Shown: positions 8,256 through 17,819 of the stretch, one piece after another
Layout: every line of letters starts with the position of its first letter
Position numbering within the stretch: position 1 is the stretch's first letter
Assembly (NCBI GenBank): GCA_900545175.1
Contig: UQYF01000001.1
Span: forward strand, 124,001-188,000
DNA: 64,000 nucleotides
Direction of reading: 5' to 3'
From: an uncultured Eubacteriales bacterium
Lineage (GTDB): Bacteria; Bacillota; Clostridia; Lachnospirales; Lachnospiraceae
The notes under the pieces: model-generated
What the model saw: the letters and a program-made list of their open reading frames with translations, nothing else
Database searches by the model: none
What the model was told of the DNA's origin: nothing
Translations under genes and position numbers: made by a program

Positions 8256-9206
8256 ATGGAATTTGAACATATACCTGTGTTGCTTAATGAGACTATAGAC
8301 AGCCTTGCAATTAAACCAAATGGGATATATGTAGATGGAACATTAGGGGGAGCAGGGCATTCTTATCATATATGTGAGCATTTAGGTGAGAATGGCAGGC
8401 TTATAGGAATTGATCAGGATGAAGAGGCTATAGCGGCAGCAACCAAGAGATTAGAGCCTTTTATGGATAAGGTTACAATAGTCAGAAGCAATTATGTCAA
8501 TATCAGAAGTGTGCTAGAGGAGCTTGGTATAAGCAGAGTGGATGGGATTCTTCTTGACATAGGTGTGTCATCACATCAGCTTGACGATGCTGACAGAGGT
8601 TTCACTTATAAGGATGATGATGCACCACTTGATATGAGGATGGATAACAGGCAGACTCTCACAGCAGAGACTGTTGTCAATGAGTATTCGGAGAGCGAAT
8701 TGTTCCATATTATAAGGGATTACGGAGAGGATCAGTTTGCCAAGAACATTGCCAAGCATATTGTACGTATGAGAAATGAGATTGGAAGAATCACTACAAC
8801 AGGTCAGCTTGTGGAGGCGGTCAAGGCTGCAATTCCAATGAAATTTCGTGCGACAGGAGGACATCCGGCTAAGCAGACATTTCAGGCGATAAGAATAGAA
8901 GTCAACAAAGAGCTTGACGTACTTAAGGATTCGATAGATGACATGATAGAGCTTTTAAATGATGGCGGAAGGCTCAGCATAATCACATTCCATTCATTAG
9001 AGGACAGAATTGTCAAGAATGGTTTTAAGAAGAATGTAGATGTATGTACATGCCCGCCTAATTTCCCTGTATGTGTATGCGGAAATAAGCCAAAGGGTGT
9101 CATCATCACCAGAAAGCCTATTGTGCCAACTGATGAAGAACTTGAGATTAATAAGAGAGCGAAGAGCTCAAAACTGAGAGTTTTTGAGAGAAGGCGGGAG
9201 GATTAA
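8256..9206 (+). CDS. rsmH: 16S rRNA (cytosine1402-N4)-methyltransferase
   Basis: A 316-residue SAM-dependent methyltransferase (formerly MraW). HIPVLLNE at the N-terminus, DGTLGGAGHS as the SAM loop, LDIGVSSHQLD, RGFTYKDDDAPLDMRMD and the C-terminal ITFHSLEDRIVK are all family signatures. It methylates the decoding-site cytosine 1402. AAGGAG precedes the ATG. Its stop touches the ftsL start (TAA directly followed by ATG), so it is translationally coupled. Confidence 0.97.
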   Translation: MEFEHIPVLLNETIDSLAIKPNGIYVDGTLGGAGHSYHICEHLGENGRLIGIDQDEEAIAAATKRLEPFMDKVTIVRSNYVNIRSVLEELGISRVDGILLDIGVSSHQLDDADRGFTYKDDDAPLDMRMDNRQTLTAETVVNEYSESELFHIIRDYGEDQFAKNIAKHIVRMRNEIGRITTTGQLVEAVKAAIPMKFRATGGHPAKQTFQAIRIEVNKELDVLKDSIDDMIELLNDGGRLSIITFHSLEDRIVKNGFKKNVDVCTCPPNFPVCVCGNKPKGVIITRKPIVPTDEELEINKRAKSSKLRVFERRRED

Positions 9207-9698
9207 ATGGCAGATATAAGAAAAAACAGAAACTATAAAACTGCATACATCAACGATAACCTTGCCCGCAAGCAGGCAGCTTACAGTGAAGCATTACCTA
9301 AGAGAAGAGAGGAAGTAAGGCAGCAGCCTGAGCATAGAGTATCACATAATACACAGAATGATAAAAACCGCGGGTTAAGTTCAAGCTTTGGCTTTGCATT
9401 TACATTTGTAATGGCGGCAGCTATGGTGGTTATATTTTTAGTGCTTGCAAAATATATCTCTCTTAATGTTGCTATGACGCAGAAATCGAGACAGATTGCA
9501 GCATTGAGAAAGGAGCTTTCAACGCTTACTATGGAAAATGACAATATAGAAATGTCAATCAATTCGTCAATAGATTATAATTATATCTATAAGGTTGCCA
9601 CAGAGGAGCTTGGGATGGTCTACCCTTCACAGAATCAGATTGTGAATTATGACAGCGAAGACAGCGAGTATGTTGTCCAGTATAAGGACGTGGAGTAA
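9207..9698 (+). CDS. ftsL: Cell division protein FtsL-like
   Basis: A 163-residue bitopic membrane protein. A charged cytoplasmic N-terminus of about 60 residues is followed by one membrane helix (about 65-88, AFTFVMAAAMVVIFLVLAKY). A short coiled coil follows (QIAALRKELSTLTMENDNIEM), then a C-terminus GMVYPSQNQIVNY typical of FtsL/DivIC. The sequence is poorly conserved, so the name rests on topology and on its position between rsmH and the division PBP. GGAGGA lies within the end of rsmH. It would scaffold the FtsL-DivIC-DivIB complex at the septum. Confidence 0.85.
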   Translation: MADIRKNRNYKTAYINDNLARKQAAYSEALPKRREEVRQQPEHRVSHNTQNDKNRGLSSSFGFAFTFVMAAAMVVIFLVLAKYISLNVAMTQKSRQIAALRKELSTLTMENDNIEMSINSSIDYNYIYKVATEELGMVYPSQNQIVNYDSEDSEYVVQYKDVE

Positions 9699-9706
9699 AT
9701 ATAGTT

Positions 9707-11851
9707 ATGAATAATAATGGAACACAGCAGCCGGAGAGAAAGGTATCCGGTAAGAAAGAGTATGCTTTTGTTCAGAAATTAAAGACAAGGAAGCTGCGAC
9801 GAAAGATGAAGGTAAAACTGCTGATAGTGGCAGTTCTCGTTGTGGCAGCCTTGTCTTTGCTTACGTTTGTAATGATAAATATAAGCAGAACCAGCAAAGA
9901 CAAGTACTCAAAGAAGGTTTTTGATAACCTGAAATACAAGAATGCGACAATACTTGCAAAGAGAGGCGATATAACTGACAGGACAGGGACAGTTTTAGCA
10001 TATTCTAAGAAAGTGTACAATCTTATTCTTGATCCTAATACTTATTGGGAGGATGATACGGACAGGGAAGCTAACATTGAACTGCTTGCAGAGTGCTTTG
10101 ACCTGGACAGGCAGGAGCTTTTGGATATATTTAACAGCTATCAGAATAAGAACTGCGCATATAAAAGAATTGTAAGATACCTTACATACGAGCAGATTAC
10201 GGATTACAGGGCGGCTAAGGAGGCTGACTCTAACAAATATAACTCATCATGGCTTGAAGAGGAGTATATAAGAACATATCCGTATGATTCACTGCTTGCG
10301 TCTGTGTTAGGATATGCTACAGAGTCATCAGGTGTTATAGGCATTGAGAACTATTACAATTCATATCTTACAGGAACAAACGGAAGAGAGTATGGATATG
10401 TTGGTGAGGATTCAGACATTGAGACTACAATAAAGCCGGCGATAAACGGAAATACGGTTGTTCTCACTATAGACAGCAATATACAGAGAATTGTGGAGAA
10501 TAAGATAAGGGAATTTAATGAGGCATATGGATCGAAGCATACATCAGTGATGGTTATGAATCCTAACAACGGACAGATATTGTCGATGGCTCAGTATCCG
10601 ACATTTGACTTAAACAATCCAAGTGATTTGTCCGCATATTATACAGAGGAAGAGCTTGCACAGATGGACAATGAGCAGACAGTCGATGCTCTGTATGATG
10701 TATGGAACAATTATTGTGTGTCAACAATATATGAGCCGGGTTCTGTTTTTAAGGCATTTACCATTGCGAGTGGAATTGAGGAAGGCATACTTGATGGCAC
10801 AGAGGAATATTACTGTGACGGGCACGAGGTTGTCATGGGAACTAAGATAAGCTGTGCGCATCCGGAAGGTCATGGAACTCTCACTGTGAGTCAGGCTCTT
10901 GAGGAGTCCTGCAATGATGCACTCATGCAGATGGCTGCAAGTATAGGCAAGGATGTATTCTATGACTATGTGAGCAGGTTTAATTTCGGTGCAAAGACAG
11001 GTGTTGACCTTCCTGCTGAAGAGTATGGTCTTGTCATAAGAAAAGACCTTGTTACCGATATTGACCTTGCGACTAACAGCTTTGGACAGAATCTCAATGT
11101 AACTATGGTTCAGGAGATGGCGGCGTTCAGCTCTCTTATCAACGGAGGAGACTATTATCAGCCGCATCTCGTAAAGGAGATAAAGAGTGCGGGCGGAGAA
11201 GTACTTGTGCAAAATGACAGTGTGCTTGTAAGAAAGACTGTATCGGAAGAGACATCAAGCACGCTGAGAGGCTACCTTAAAAATGTAGTAGATTATGGAA
11301 CAGGCGGATACCTCAAGATTGCAGGCTACAGTGTGGGTGGAAAGACAGGTGCAGCCGAGAAACAGCCAAGAGATAAGCAGCATTATGTAACTTCTTTTAT
11401 AGGCTTTATGCCTGCTGAGGACCCACAGGTGGTTTTCTATGTTGTGCTTGATGAGGCTCAGGTTGAAGATTTCGATACATCAAGAGCGGCTCAGGAGTTA
11501 GCAAGAGATATCATGATAGACCTCATACCATATCTTGAAATATATCCTGTTGATGAATCTTACGAGATAAATGTAGGCGGACTTCCGGATCAGACACAGC
11601 CTGAGACGACAGTTGAATATGTGACAGATGAAAATGGTGAGACGGTCACAGATGAGGAAGGAAACCCTGAGACAGTTGAAGCTGCAACCCAGCCACCGGA
11701 AACATCATCGGAGACTACAGAGCAGACTTCGGCAGCAGAGGAAAGTACGCAGCCGGAGGAGACAAGCCAGGATGCCGGCAACGCTGTAGAAACTGACAGC
11801 TCATCGGAGACATCAGGGGAAGGTGCTACAGAGCAGGAATCTACACAGTAA
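9707..11851 (+). CDS. ftsI: Class B penicillin-binding protein, FtsI/PBP2B-like
   Basis: A 714-residue transpeptidase. It has one N-terminal membrane helix (about 32-57), a dimerisation domain starting at AKRGDITDR, and a transpeptidase domain with SXXK (EPGSVFK, Ser about 344), SxN (ESCND, about 400) and KTG (GGKTGAAEK, about 543). After the fold ends near 615 there is a Thr/Glu/Ser-rich tail of roughly 90 residues, probably disordered and outside the cell; such tails are uncommon in FtsI. It lies 8 bases after ftsL. It probably crosslinks septal peptidoglycan with FtsW. The assignment as the division PBP, rather than a SpoVD-like one, is inferred from its being first in order. Confidence 0.9.
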   Translation: MNNNGTQQPERKVSGKKEYAFVQKLKTRKLRRKMKVKLLIVAVLVVAALSLLTFVMINISRTSKDKYSKKVFDNLKYKNATILAKRGDITDRTGTVLAYSKKVYNLILDPNTYWEDDTDREANIELLAECFDLDRQELLDIFNSYQNKNCAYKRIVRYLTYEQITDYRAAKEADSNKYNSSWLEEEYIRTYPYDSLLASVLGYATESSGVIGIENYYNSYLTGTNGREYGYVGEDSDIETTIKPAINGNTVVLTIDSNIQRIVENKIREFNEAYGSKHTSVMVMNPNNGQILSMAQYPTFDLNNPSDLSAYYTEEELAQMDNEQTVDALYDVWNNYCVSTIYEPGSVFKAFTIASGIEEGILDGTEEYYCDGHEVVMGTKISCAHPEGHGTLTVSQALEESCNDALMQMAASIGKDVFYDYVSRFNFGAKTGVDLPAEEYGLVIRKDLVTDIDLATNSFGQNLNVTMVQEMAAFSSLINGGDYYQPHLVKEIKSAGGEVLVQNDSVLVRKTVSEETSSTLRGYLKNVVDYGTGGYLKIAGYSVGGKTGAAEKQPRDKQHYVTSFIGFMPAEDPQVVFYVVLDEAQVEDFDTSRAAQELARDIMIDLIPYLEIYPVDESYEINVGGLPDQTQPETTVEYVTDENGETVTDEEGNPETVEAATQPPETSSETTEQTSAAEESTQPEETSQDAGNAVETDSSSETSGEGATEQESTQ

Positions 11852-11897
11852 GATTATGTGAGCTGTAATTAATCATTATATAGTGCATATCGTTTAG

Positions 11898-11970
11898 ACC
11901 TCCATAATAAAATGTAATATCGGCATCAGCAGTATGCGGTGCCGTCTTGCAGAACTTATATTATGGAGGT
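11898..11970 (+). promoter_or_regulatory. Ribosome-site-sequestering inverted repeat / possible attenuator
   Basis: ACCTCCATAATA (11898-11909) is the exact complement of TATTATGGAGGT (11959-11970), which contains the Shine-Dalgarno GGAGG (11965-11969) of the next gene. The 49-base loop holds a second hairpin, CGGCAT (11921-11926) with GTGCCG (11939-11944). The outer stem is followed by six T (11970-11975), so it can also be read as a weak intrinsic terminator. Either way it can lower expression of the second PBP relative to the first. Confidence 0.72.
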
Positions 11971-11975
11971 TTTTT

Positions 11976-13787
11976 ATGGAACCGCGCAGAAATATAGGCA
12001 GAATGAAGCGCAAGCTTATGTTCGGCGTAATACTGATAACGGTGCTTATCATAGTACTGCTTGTGAGGCTTGCGGTTATTATGCTTGTTGAATCAGAGTA
12101 CTATGGACAGAAGGCAAAGGAGCTTCATGAGAGAGAAAGACCGATAAAGGCAGCCAGAGGGAGAATTATTTCGGAGGATGGAACTGTTCTTGCATCTAAT
12201 AAGACTGTATGTACGATATCGGTTGTACATGCACAGATAACGGATGCAGAAAGAGTGATTGATGTCCTTTCCACAGAGCTTGATATGGACAGGGAGAAGG
12301 TGGCAAAGAGCGTTAATAAGGTTTCGTCAATGGAGCGCATAAAGACTAATGTCACAAAGGAAGTCGGTGATGCGATAAGGGAATACGGACTTGACGGAGT
12401 GAAAGTAGATGAGGACAGCAGAAGGTACTATTCTTTTGGAAATCTTGCATCTAAGGTGATTGGTTTTACTGGCAGTGACAATCAGGGAATTATTGGACTT
12501 GAAGTGCGCTATGACGAGGAGCTTGCCGGGGAAGCCGGACAGATACTTACAATGACTGATGCAGGAGGAATAGAGCTTAAGGAGGAAGGTGAGAGCCGGA
12601 TTGAGCCTGTCAAGGGCGATGATCTTATTATCAGTCTGGATTATAACATACAGTCATATGCACAGCAGGCTGCATATAAGGCTTACGAAGCAAAAAATGC
12701 CAAGAGAGTGTCAATAATTGTCATGAATCCACAGGATGGAAGAATATATGCGATGGTCAATGTGCCTGAATATAATCTTAATACACCTTATACTTTGATT
12801 GATGAGTACAGTTCTTTGACGGTTACGCAGAAAAATGAAGACGGAGAGGACATAACAACAGTCATACCTGAAGCGGAGCTTACAAACAAACAGAAGATGG
12901 ATCTGTTGAATACGATGTGGCGCAACTTCTGCATTAATGATACATATGAGCCGGGCTCCACTTTTAAGATGGTGACGGCGACAGCAGCGCTTGAAAAAGG
13001 TGTGGTAAGTCTTAGTGACAGTTATTATTGCAAAGGCAGTATGACTGTAGGAGGCAGGACAATAAGATGCCATAAGACATCAGGACATGGTTCACAGACC
13101 TTTGCACAGACACTTATGAATTCATGCAATCCTGCTTTTATCACATGGGGCAGCAGAGTAGGTGCAAAAGATTTTTTTTCTTATATGGGAAAGCTTGGCC
13201 TGCTTAGCAGAACAGGGGTTGACCTTCCAGGCGAAGCAGGGACTATTATACATAAGCTTGAGAATGTCGGGGAAGTAGAGCTTGCCACGATGAGTTTTGG
13301 CCAGTCATTCCAGATAACTCCTTTGCAGCTTCTTCGTGCGGCCAGTGCGATAATTAACGGTGGGACACTTATAACTCCGCATTTTGCAGTAAAGACTGTT
13401 AATGAAGATGGTGAGACCACAAAAGTATTTGAATATAATACAGTGCCAAATGCAGTTTCAGGTGAGACGAGTGAGCTTATGAAGCAGCTGCTTGAAAGTG
13501 TAGTCGCAGAGGGCGGCGGCAAGAGATGTTATATTGAGGGCTACCGGATAGGCGGAAAGACTGCGACTTCGCAGAAGCTTCCGAGAGGTTCGGGAAAATA
13601 TATAGCGTCCTTTATAGGTTTTGCGCCTGCTGACAATCCGCAGGTGATAGCAATGTGCATTATAGACGAACCGGAAGGAATATATTATGGAGGAACCATA
13701 GCGGCTCCGGTTATAAGAGAAGTATTCGAAAATATACTGCCATACCTTGGCATAGGGCAGGAAGTGGTTGAATTTTCCGGTGATTAG
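11976..13787 (+). CDS. Second class B penicillin-binding protein, SpoVD/PBP2-like
   Basis: A 603-residue transpeptidase with one N-terminal membrane helix (about 12-35), a dimerisation domain starting at AARGRIISEDG, and the motifs EPGSTFK (Ser about 327), NSCNP (SxN, about 383) and GGKTATSQ (about 525). The third box reads KTA instead of KTG, a departure from the rule. No PASTA domain is present. The ATG at 11976 is used because GGAGG is 6 bases upstream; an earlier in-frame ATG (11934) would run through the hairpin. Paired with the first PBP and close to sporulation sigma genes, it could be the SpoVD-like enzyme for spore cortex, but that is inference. Confidence 0.88.
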   Translation: MEPRRNIGRMKRKLMFGVILITVLIIVLLVRLAVIMLVESEYYGQKAKELHERERPIKAARGRIISEDGTVLASNKTVCTISVVHAQITDAERVIDVLSTELDMDREKVAKSVNKVSSMERIKTNVTKEVGDAIREYGLDGVKVDEDSRRYYSFGNLASKVIGFTGSDNQGIIGLEVRYDEELAGEAGQILTMTDAGGIELKEEGESRIEPVKGDDLIISLDYNIQSYAQQAAYKAYEAKNAKRVSIIVMNPQDGRIYAMVNVPEYNLNTPYTLIDEYSSLTVTQKNEDGEDITTVIPEAELTNKQKMDLLNTMWRNFCINDTYEPGSTFKMVTATAALEKGVVSLSDSYYCKGSMTVGGRTIRCHKTSGHGSQTFAQTLMNSCNPAFITWGSRVGAKDFFSYMGKLGLLSRTGVDLPGEAGTIIHKLENVGEVELATMSFGQSFQITPLQLLRAASAIINGGTLITPHFAVKTVNEDGETTKVFEYNTVPNAVSGETSELMKQLLESVVAEGGGKRCYIEGYRIGGKTATSQKLPRGSGKYIASFIGFAPADNPQVIAMCIIDEPEGIYYGGTIAAPVIREVFENILPYLGIGQEVVEFSGD

Positions 13788-13841
13788 CGGTATATTATAA
13801 GACAATGGGGTTACGGGAATAAAAGCATAGGAGACATTGAT

Positions 13842-15197
13842 ATGGATTTGGAAGGAAAAAAAGTAATAGTTGTAGGTACCGGAATCAGCGGTATCGGAGC
13901 AGTCGAGCTTCTTAATAAGGTTGGCGCAGCTGTGATTCTTTATGATGGAAATGATAAGCTTGATAAGAGTGAGATAGAGGCAAGACTTCCTGAGAATGTG
14001 AAGGCTGAGATTGTGTTAGGTGCACTTGAAGACGGACTTTTAAACAGTGTACAGCTTGCAGTTATCAGTCCAGGAGTGCCTATAGACAGTCCTGTTGTTA
14101 ACAAGTTTAACGAGGCGGGAATTCATGTATGGGGAGAGATTGAGCTTGCATATAATTATGAGAAGGGTATAGTGGCAGCTATTACAGGAACTAACGGAAA
14201 GACTACCACAACTACGCTTGTGGGCGAGATAGTAAAAGCCTGGGGAAAAGAAACTTTCGTTGTCGGAAATATAGGCAACTCATATACGTCTGAGGTTCTT
14301 AAGACGAACAGTGAATCTATAACGGTTGCAGAGATATCAAGCTTTCAGCTTGAGACAGTACACAGGTTCAGACCGAGAGTGAGTGCTATTTTAAATATAA
14401 CACCGGATCATCTTAACAGACATTATACGATGGAAAATTATGCGGCTGTGAAGGAACGCATAGCATCTAATCAGACAAAGGACGATTTTATTGTGCTCAA
14501 CTATGATGACGAAGTGCTAAGAAAGTTCGGAGAGGAGACAACAGCAACACCGGTGTACTTTTCAAGAAAGCACAAAGTCAGCCATGGAACATACCTTGAA
14601 GGTACAATGATAAAGTACACTGATGGGACAGAGGTAGTTGATGTCATTGATGTGAGGGATATGCTGCTTTTCGGCGCACATAACCATGAGAATGTTATGG
14701 CAGCGGCAGCTATATGTATACAGCTTGGAGCTCCTGCTGATGTAATTGCTTCAACTATAAGGAATTTTAAGGCTGTTGAGCACCGCATTGAATATGTGCG
14801 TACTCTTGATGGTGTGGAATATTATAATGATTCTAAGGGAACCAATCCTGATTCCACAATCAAGGCGATTGAAGCTATGCCGAAGAAGACAATCCTGATT
14901 GCCGGAGGTTATGACAAGCATTCAGAGTTCGATGAAATGATAAAGGCGTTCAAAGATACAATAATAGAGCTTGTGCTTCTTGGCGTGACTAAGGATAAGA
15001 TAGCTGCTGCAGCGAGGGCGCAGAGCTTTGAAAATATACGTTTTGTGGAGAGCCTTAAAGAAGCGGTGGAGGTATGCCGTCAGGATGCGAAGGAAGGACA
15101 GATAGTGCTTCTCTCGCCGGCATGTGCAAGCTGGGATATGTTTAAGAGCTACGAGGAGAGAGGAAAGCTGTTCAAGCAGTATGTAAATGAATTATAA
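13842..15197 (+). CDS. murD: UDP-N-acetylmuramoyl-L-alanine--D-glutamate ligase
   Basis: A 451-residue Mur ligase. It has a Rossmann-like N-terminal domain (VVGTGISGIG), the ATP-binding loop GTNGKTTTT (about residues 116-124), HLNRH and, in the C-terminal domain, YYNDSKGTNPDS and SPACASWDMF. It adds D-glutamate to UDP-MurNAc-L-Ala in the cytosol. AGGAGA precedes the ATG. In many Firmicutes mraY separates the PBP genes from murD; here only 54 non-coding bases do. Confidence 0.97.
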   Translation: MDLEGKKVIVVGTGISGIGAVELLNKVGAAVILYDGNDKLDKSEIEARLPENVKAEIVLGALEDGLLNSVQLAVISPGVPIDSPVVNKFNEAGIHVWGEIELAYNYEKGIVAAITGTNGKTTTTTLVGEIVKAWGKETFVVGNIGNSYTSEVLKTNSESITVAEISSFQLETVHRFRPRVSAILNITPDHLNRHYTMENYAAVKERIASNQTKDDFIVLNYDDEVLRKFGEETTATPVYFSRKHKVSHGTYLEGTMIKYTDGTEVVDVIDVRDMLLFGAHNHENVMAAAAICIQLGAPADVIASTIRNFKAVEHRIEYVRTLDGVEYYNDSKGTNPDSTIKAIEAMPKKTILIAGGYDKHSEFDEMIKAFKDTIIELVLLGVTKDKIAAAARAQSFENIRFVESLKEAVEVCRQDAKEGQIVLLSPACASWDMFKSYEERGKLFKQYVNEL

Positions 15198-15214
15198 AAT
15201 ATGGAGGAATGCTG

Positions 15215-16384
15215 ATGGCAAAGCAACGCGGAAAAACCAAATATTTTGATTATTCCTTGCTTGTTATTATACTGTTTTTGGTCTGCTTTGGGCTTGTGAT
15301 GGTGTATTCGACCAGCTACTACAGTGGAATGAGACTTACAAAGCCGGATCCTGCTTTCTACCTGAAAAAACAGATTAAATCTACAGCAATAGGTATGGTT
15401 GCGTTTATTTTCTGTATCTTTTTCGATTACAGATTTTATTATAAGCTGGCACCGTTTATATATGGCGGAGCTATTTTGTCAATCCTTCTCATTCTGACAC
15501 CTCTTGGAGTTGAGATTAACCATGCAAAAAGATGGATTAATGTCGGTTTTGGTACGATACAGCCGGCAGAGATATGCAAGCTGGCCGTTATTATCTGCGT
15601 GTCATCATATGTCATATATGTCGGCAAAGCTATAGACAAATGGCGCAATCTTTTTGCTACAGGCTTTATTACGATAATTCCGACAGCTATGATACTTTTT
15701 ATCACTAAGAATCTGAGCTCCGCAATAATTGTGTTCGGAATAGGTTTTGTAATTTATTTTGTAGCTGCGAAAAGATACTGGCCGTTTGCGGCTATGGCTG
15801 TTGTCGGCGTGGCTGCTGTGGTTGCATTTATGCTATACATACATTATTATGTTGACCCGGTAACAGCAGGAGTTGAGATTGATCAGCAGACCGGCTTTCG
15901 TATGATGCGTATTCTTGCTTGGAGACATCCTGAAGAATATGCTTCAAGCAAGGGCTACCAGACACTTCAGGCATTGTATGCACTTGGTTCGGGCGGTTTC
16001 TTTGGAAAAGGCTTAGGACAGAGTATACAAAAGCTCGGCTTTATACCTGAGGCACAGAATGATATGATATTTTCTGTTGTCTGCGAGGAGCTTGGACTTT
16101 TTGGCGGAATATGCCTTATACTTCTGTTTGTAATGATGATATGGCGGTTTGTTGTCATAGCACTTCATTCACCGGATATGTTCGGATTCCTGCTTGTTGT
16201 CGGTGTTACGGCGCATATTGCCATTCAGGTCATATTAAATATTGCGGTTGTCACGAATGTTATACCGAATACAGGAATTACACTGCCATTTATAAGCTAT
16301 GGAGGAACATCCGTAATGTTCCTGCTTGCGGAGATGGGAATTGTGCTCAATGTATCAAAACATATTAAATACCGGCATGATTAG
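15215..16384 (+). CDS. ftsW: Septal peptidoglycan polymerase FtsW (SEDS family)
   Basis: A 389-residue protein with about ten membrane helices. The SEDS signatures are RWINVGFGTIQPAEICKL, a central GSGGFFGKGLGQS loop with KLGFIPEAQNDMIF, and the C-terminal PNTGITLPFISYGG. It polymerises lipid II glycan strands with a partner class B PBP, here presumably one of the two upstream. The ATG at 15215 is preferred over 15209 because GGAGG (15203-15207) is then 7 bases away rather than 1. It lies 17 bases after murD. Confidence 0.96.
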   Translation: MAKQRGKTKYFDYSLLVIILFLVCFGLVMVYSTSYYSGMRLTKPDPAFYLKKQIKSTAIGMVAFIFCIFFDYRFYYKLAPFIYGGAILSILLILTPLGVEINHAKRWINVGFGTIQPAEICKLAVIICVSSYVIYVGKAIDKWRNLFATGFITIIPTAMILFITKNLSSAIIVFGIGFVIYFVAAKRYWPFAAMAVVGVAAVVAFMLYIHYYVDPVTAGVEIDQQTGFRMMRILAWRHPEEYASSKGYQTLQALYALGSGGFFGKGLGQSIQKLGFIPEAQNDMIFSVVCEELGLFGGICLILLFVMMIWRFVVIALHSPDMFGFLLVVGVTAHIAIQVILNIAVVTNVIPNTGITLPFISYGGTSVMFLLAEMGIVLNVSKHIKYRHD

Positions 16385-16534
16385 CGAAAAAGACAGAAAA
16401 GAGAACTTTCATTTAGTTTATTGACGTATTACATATGATACTGTGAGAAAACTATATTATTTCATGTATTATTTCATACATCATAGGAAGGCTGCTGCAT
16501 ATAATAATTTGTATACCTTTAATGGGGGAATTGT

Positions 16535-17806
16535 ATGCAGGACAACAAAAAAGCTGTCATTGTACATCCGTGTAGCAGGCTTGCTGGAGAGATAAAGCTT
16601 CAGGGGTCGAAAAATTCGGTACTTCCGATAATGGCTGCCTCGCTTCTGTTAAAAGGCAGGACGATATTGGAGAACTGCCCTGATATAGCGGATGTGCATA
16701 TTATGGCTGAGCTTCTTAAGATGTGCGGCTGTAGAGTTGAATATTCAAACCATGTCATTACGATAGATGCGTCCGATGCATCAAATGGTATACTTGATAA
16801 CGAGTGCGTGACGAAAATGAGAGCATCGGTTATCCTCATGGGAGGCTGCCTTGGACGTTTTGGACGGTTTGTGATGCCGCCGCCCGGAGGCTGCGCCATA
16901 GGAAAGCGCCCTGTGGACTTTCATGTGAGTGCTATGAAAGGGCTTGGTGCAGTCGTTGTAAGCAAAGAAGGCGGAATCGATGCTTATGTGCCGTCAGACG
17001 GACTGACAGGAAGTGATGTAAGGCTTCCTTTTCCGAGTGTGGGTGCTACGCAGAATACACTTATTGCAGCAATGGCTGCCAAAGGAATCTCAAGAATTTA
17101 TAATGCATCTTCCGAACCGGAAATATGGGATCTGTGCGATTATCTGAGGATGCTCGGAGCGGATATAAGCGGTGAGCGGATAGGGAATATTATGATATCT
17201 CCTCCAAAGATGATATGTCAGGATGATATATATTATACCATTCCGGCAGACAGGATAGTGGCAGGGACGGTTCTTACGGCTGTTGCAGGCTGCACAGGAA
17301 ATGTCTATATACCTAATATTAAATGCGACAGAATAGAGAGTATAATGGGATATCTTGGCGCTCATCCATATTATAGCGGTGAGGGTGTCATTATCAATAC
17401 AGACAGAAGAAGGAAGCTTGAGTGTGCCATTTCTACAGGACCGTTCCCGGAGTTCCCGACAGATATGCAGTCTATATTCCTTGCGCTTATGGCTGTATCG
17501 GGAAATTTCTGCATAATGGAGGAGAATGTATTTGATACAAGGTTCAACACGGCATATGAGCTTAATAAGCTTGGAGCGGATATAGTCGTAGATGGAAAAC
17601 TGGCTTATGTGTATGGAAGGAGACAGCTTCATGGCGGTGTTGTCACAGCCGGGGATTTAAGAGGCGGTGCGGCGCTTGTTCTTGCAGGGCTTTTTTCAGA
17701 CAGCCCGGTGACAGTCAATGGCTATGAATATATACAAAGAGGTTATGAAGATCTTCCGGAAAATCTTTGCAGACTGGGTGCTGTGGTAACAAAACAGTGT
17801 ATCTGA
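16535..17806 (+). CDS. murA: UDP-N-acetylglucosamine 1-carboxyvinyltransferase
   Basis: A 423-residue EPSP-synthase-fold enzyme that catalyses the first committed step of peptidoglycan synthesis. The N-terminus has the LQGSKNSVLP substrate loop. The active-site cysteine is present in PPGGCAIGKRP (about residue 118), so the enzyme should be fosfomycin-sensitive by family rule. FPTDMQ and RGGAALV are further signatures. A purine-rich TGGGGGAA site precedes the ATG. A 150-base spacer separates it from ftsW; it holds a 12-base tandem duplication (16455-16478, TATTATTTCAT units) and no clear terminator. murA rather than murG at this place is seen in several Clostridia. Confidence 0.95.
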   Translation: MQDNKKAVIVHPCSRLAGEIKLQGSKNSVLPIMAASLLLKGRTILENCPDIADVHIMAELLKMCGCRVEYSNHVITIDASDASNGILDNECVTKMRASVILMGGCLGRFGRFVMPPPGGCAIGKRPVDFHVSAMKGLGAVVVSKEGGIDAYVPSDGLTGSDVRLPFPSVGATQNTLIAAMAAKGISRIYNASSEPEIWDLCDYLRMLGADISGERIGNIMISPPKMICQDDIYYTIPADRIVAGTVLTAVAGCTGNVYIPNIKCDRIESIMGYLGAHPYYSGEGVIINTDRRRKLECAISTGPFPEFPTDMQSIFLALMAVSGNFCIMEENVFDTRFNTAYELNKLGADIVVDGKLAYVYGRRQLHGGVVTAGDLRGGAALVLAGLFSDSPVTVNGYEYIQRGYEDLPENLCRLGAVVTKQCI

Positions 17807-17819
17807 TAAGGAGAATAAA

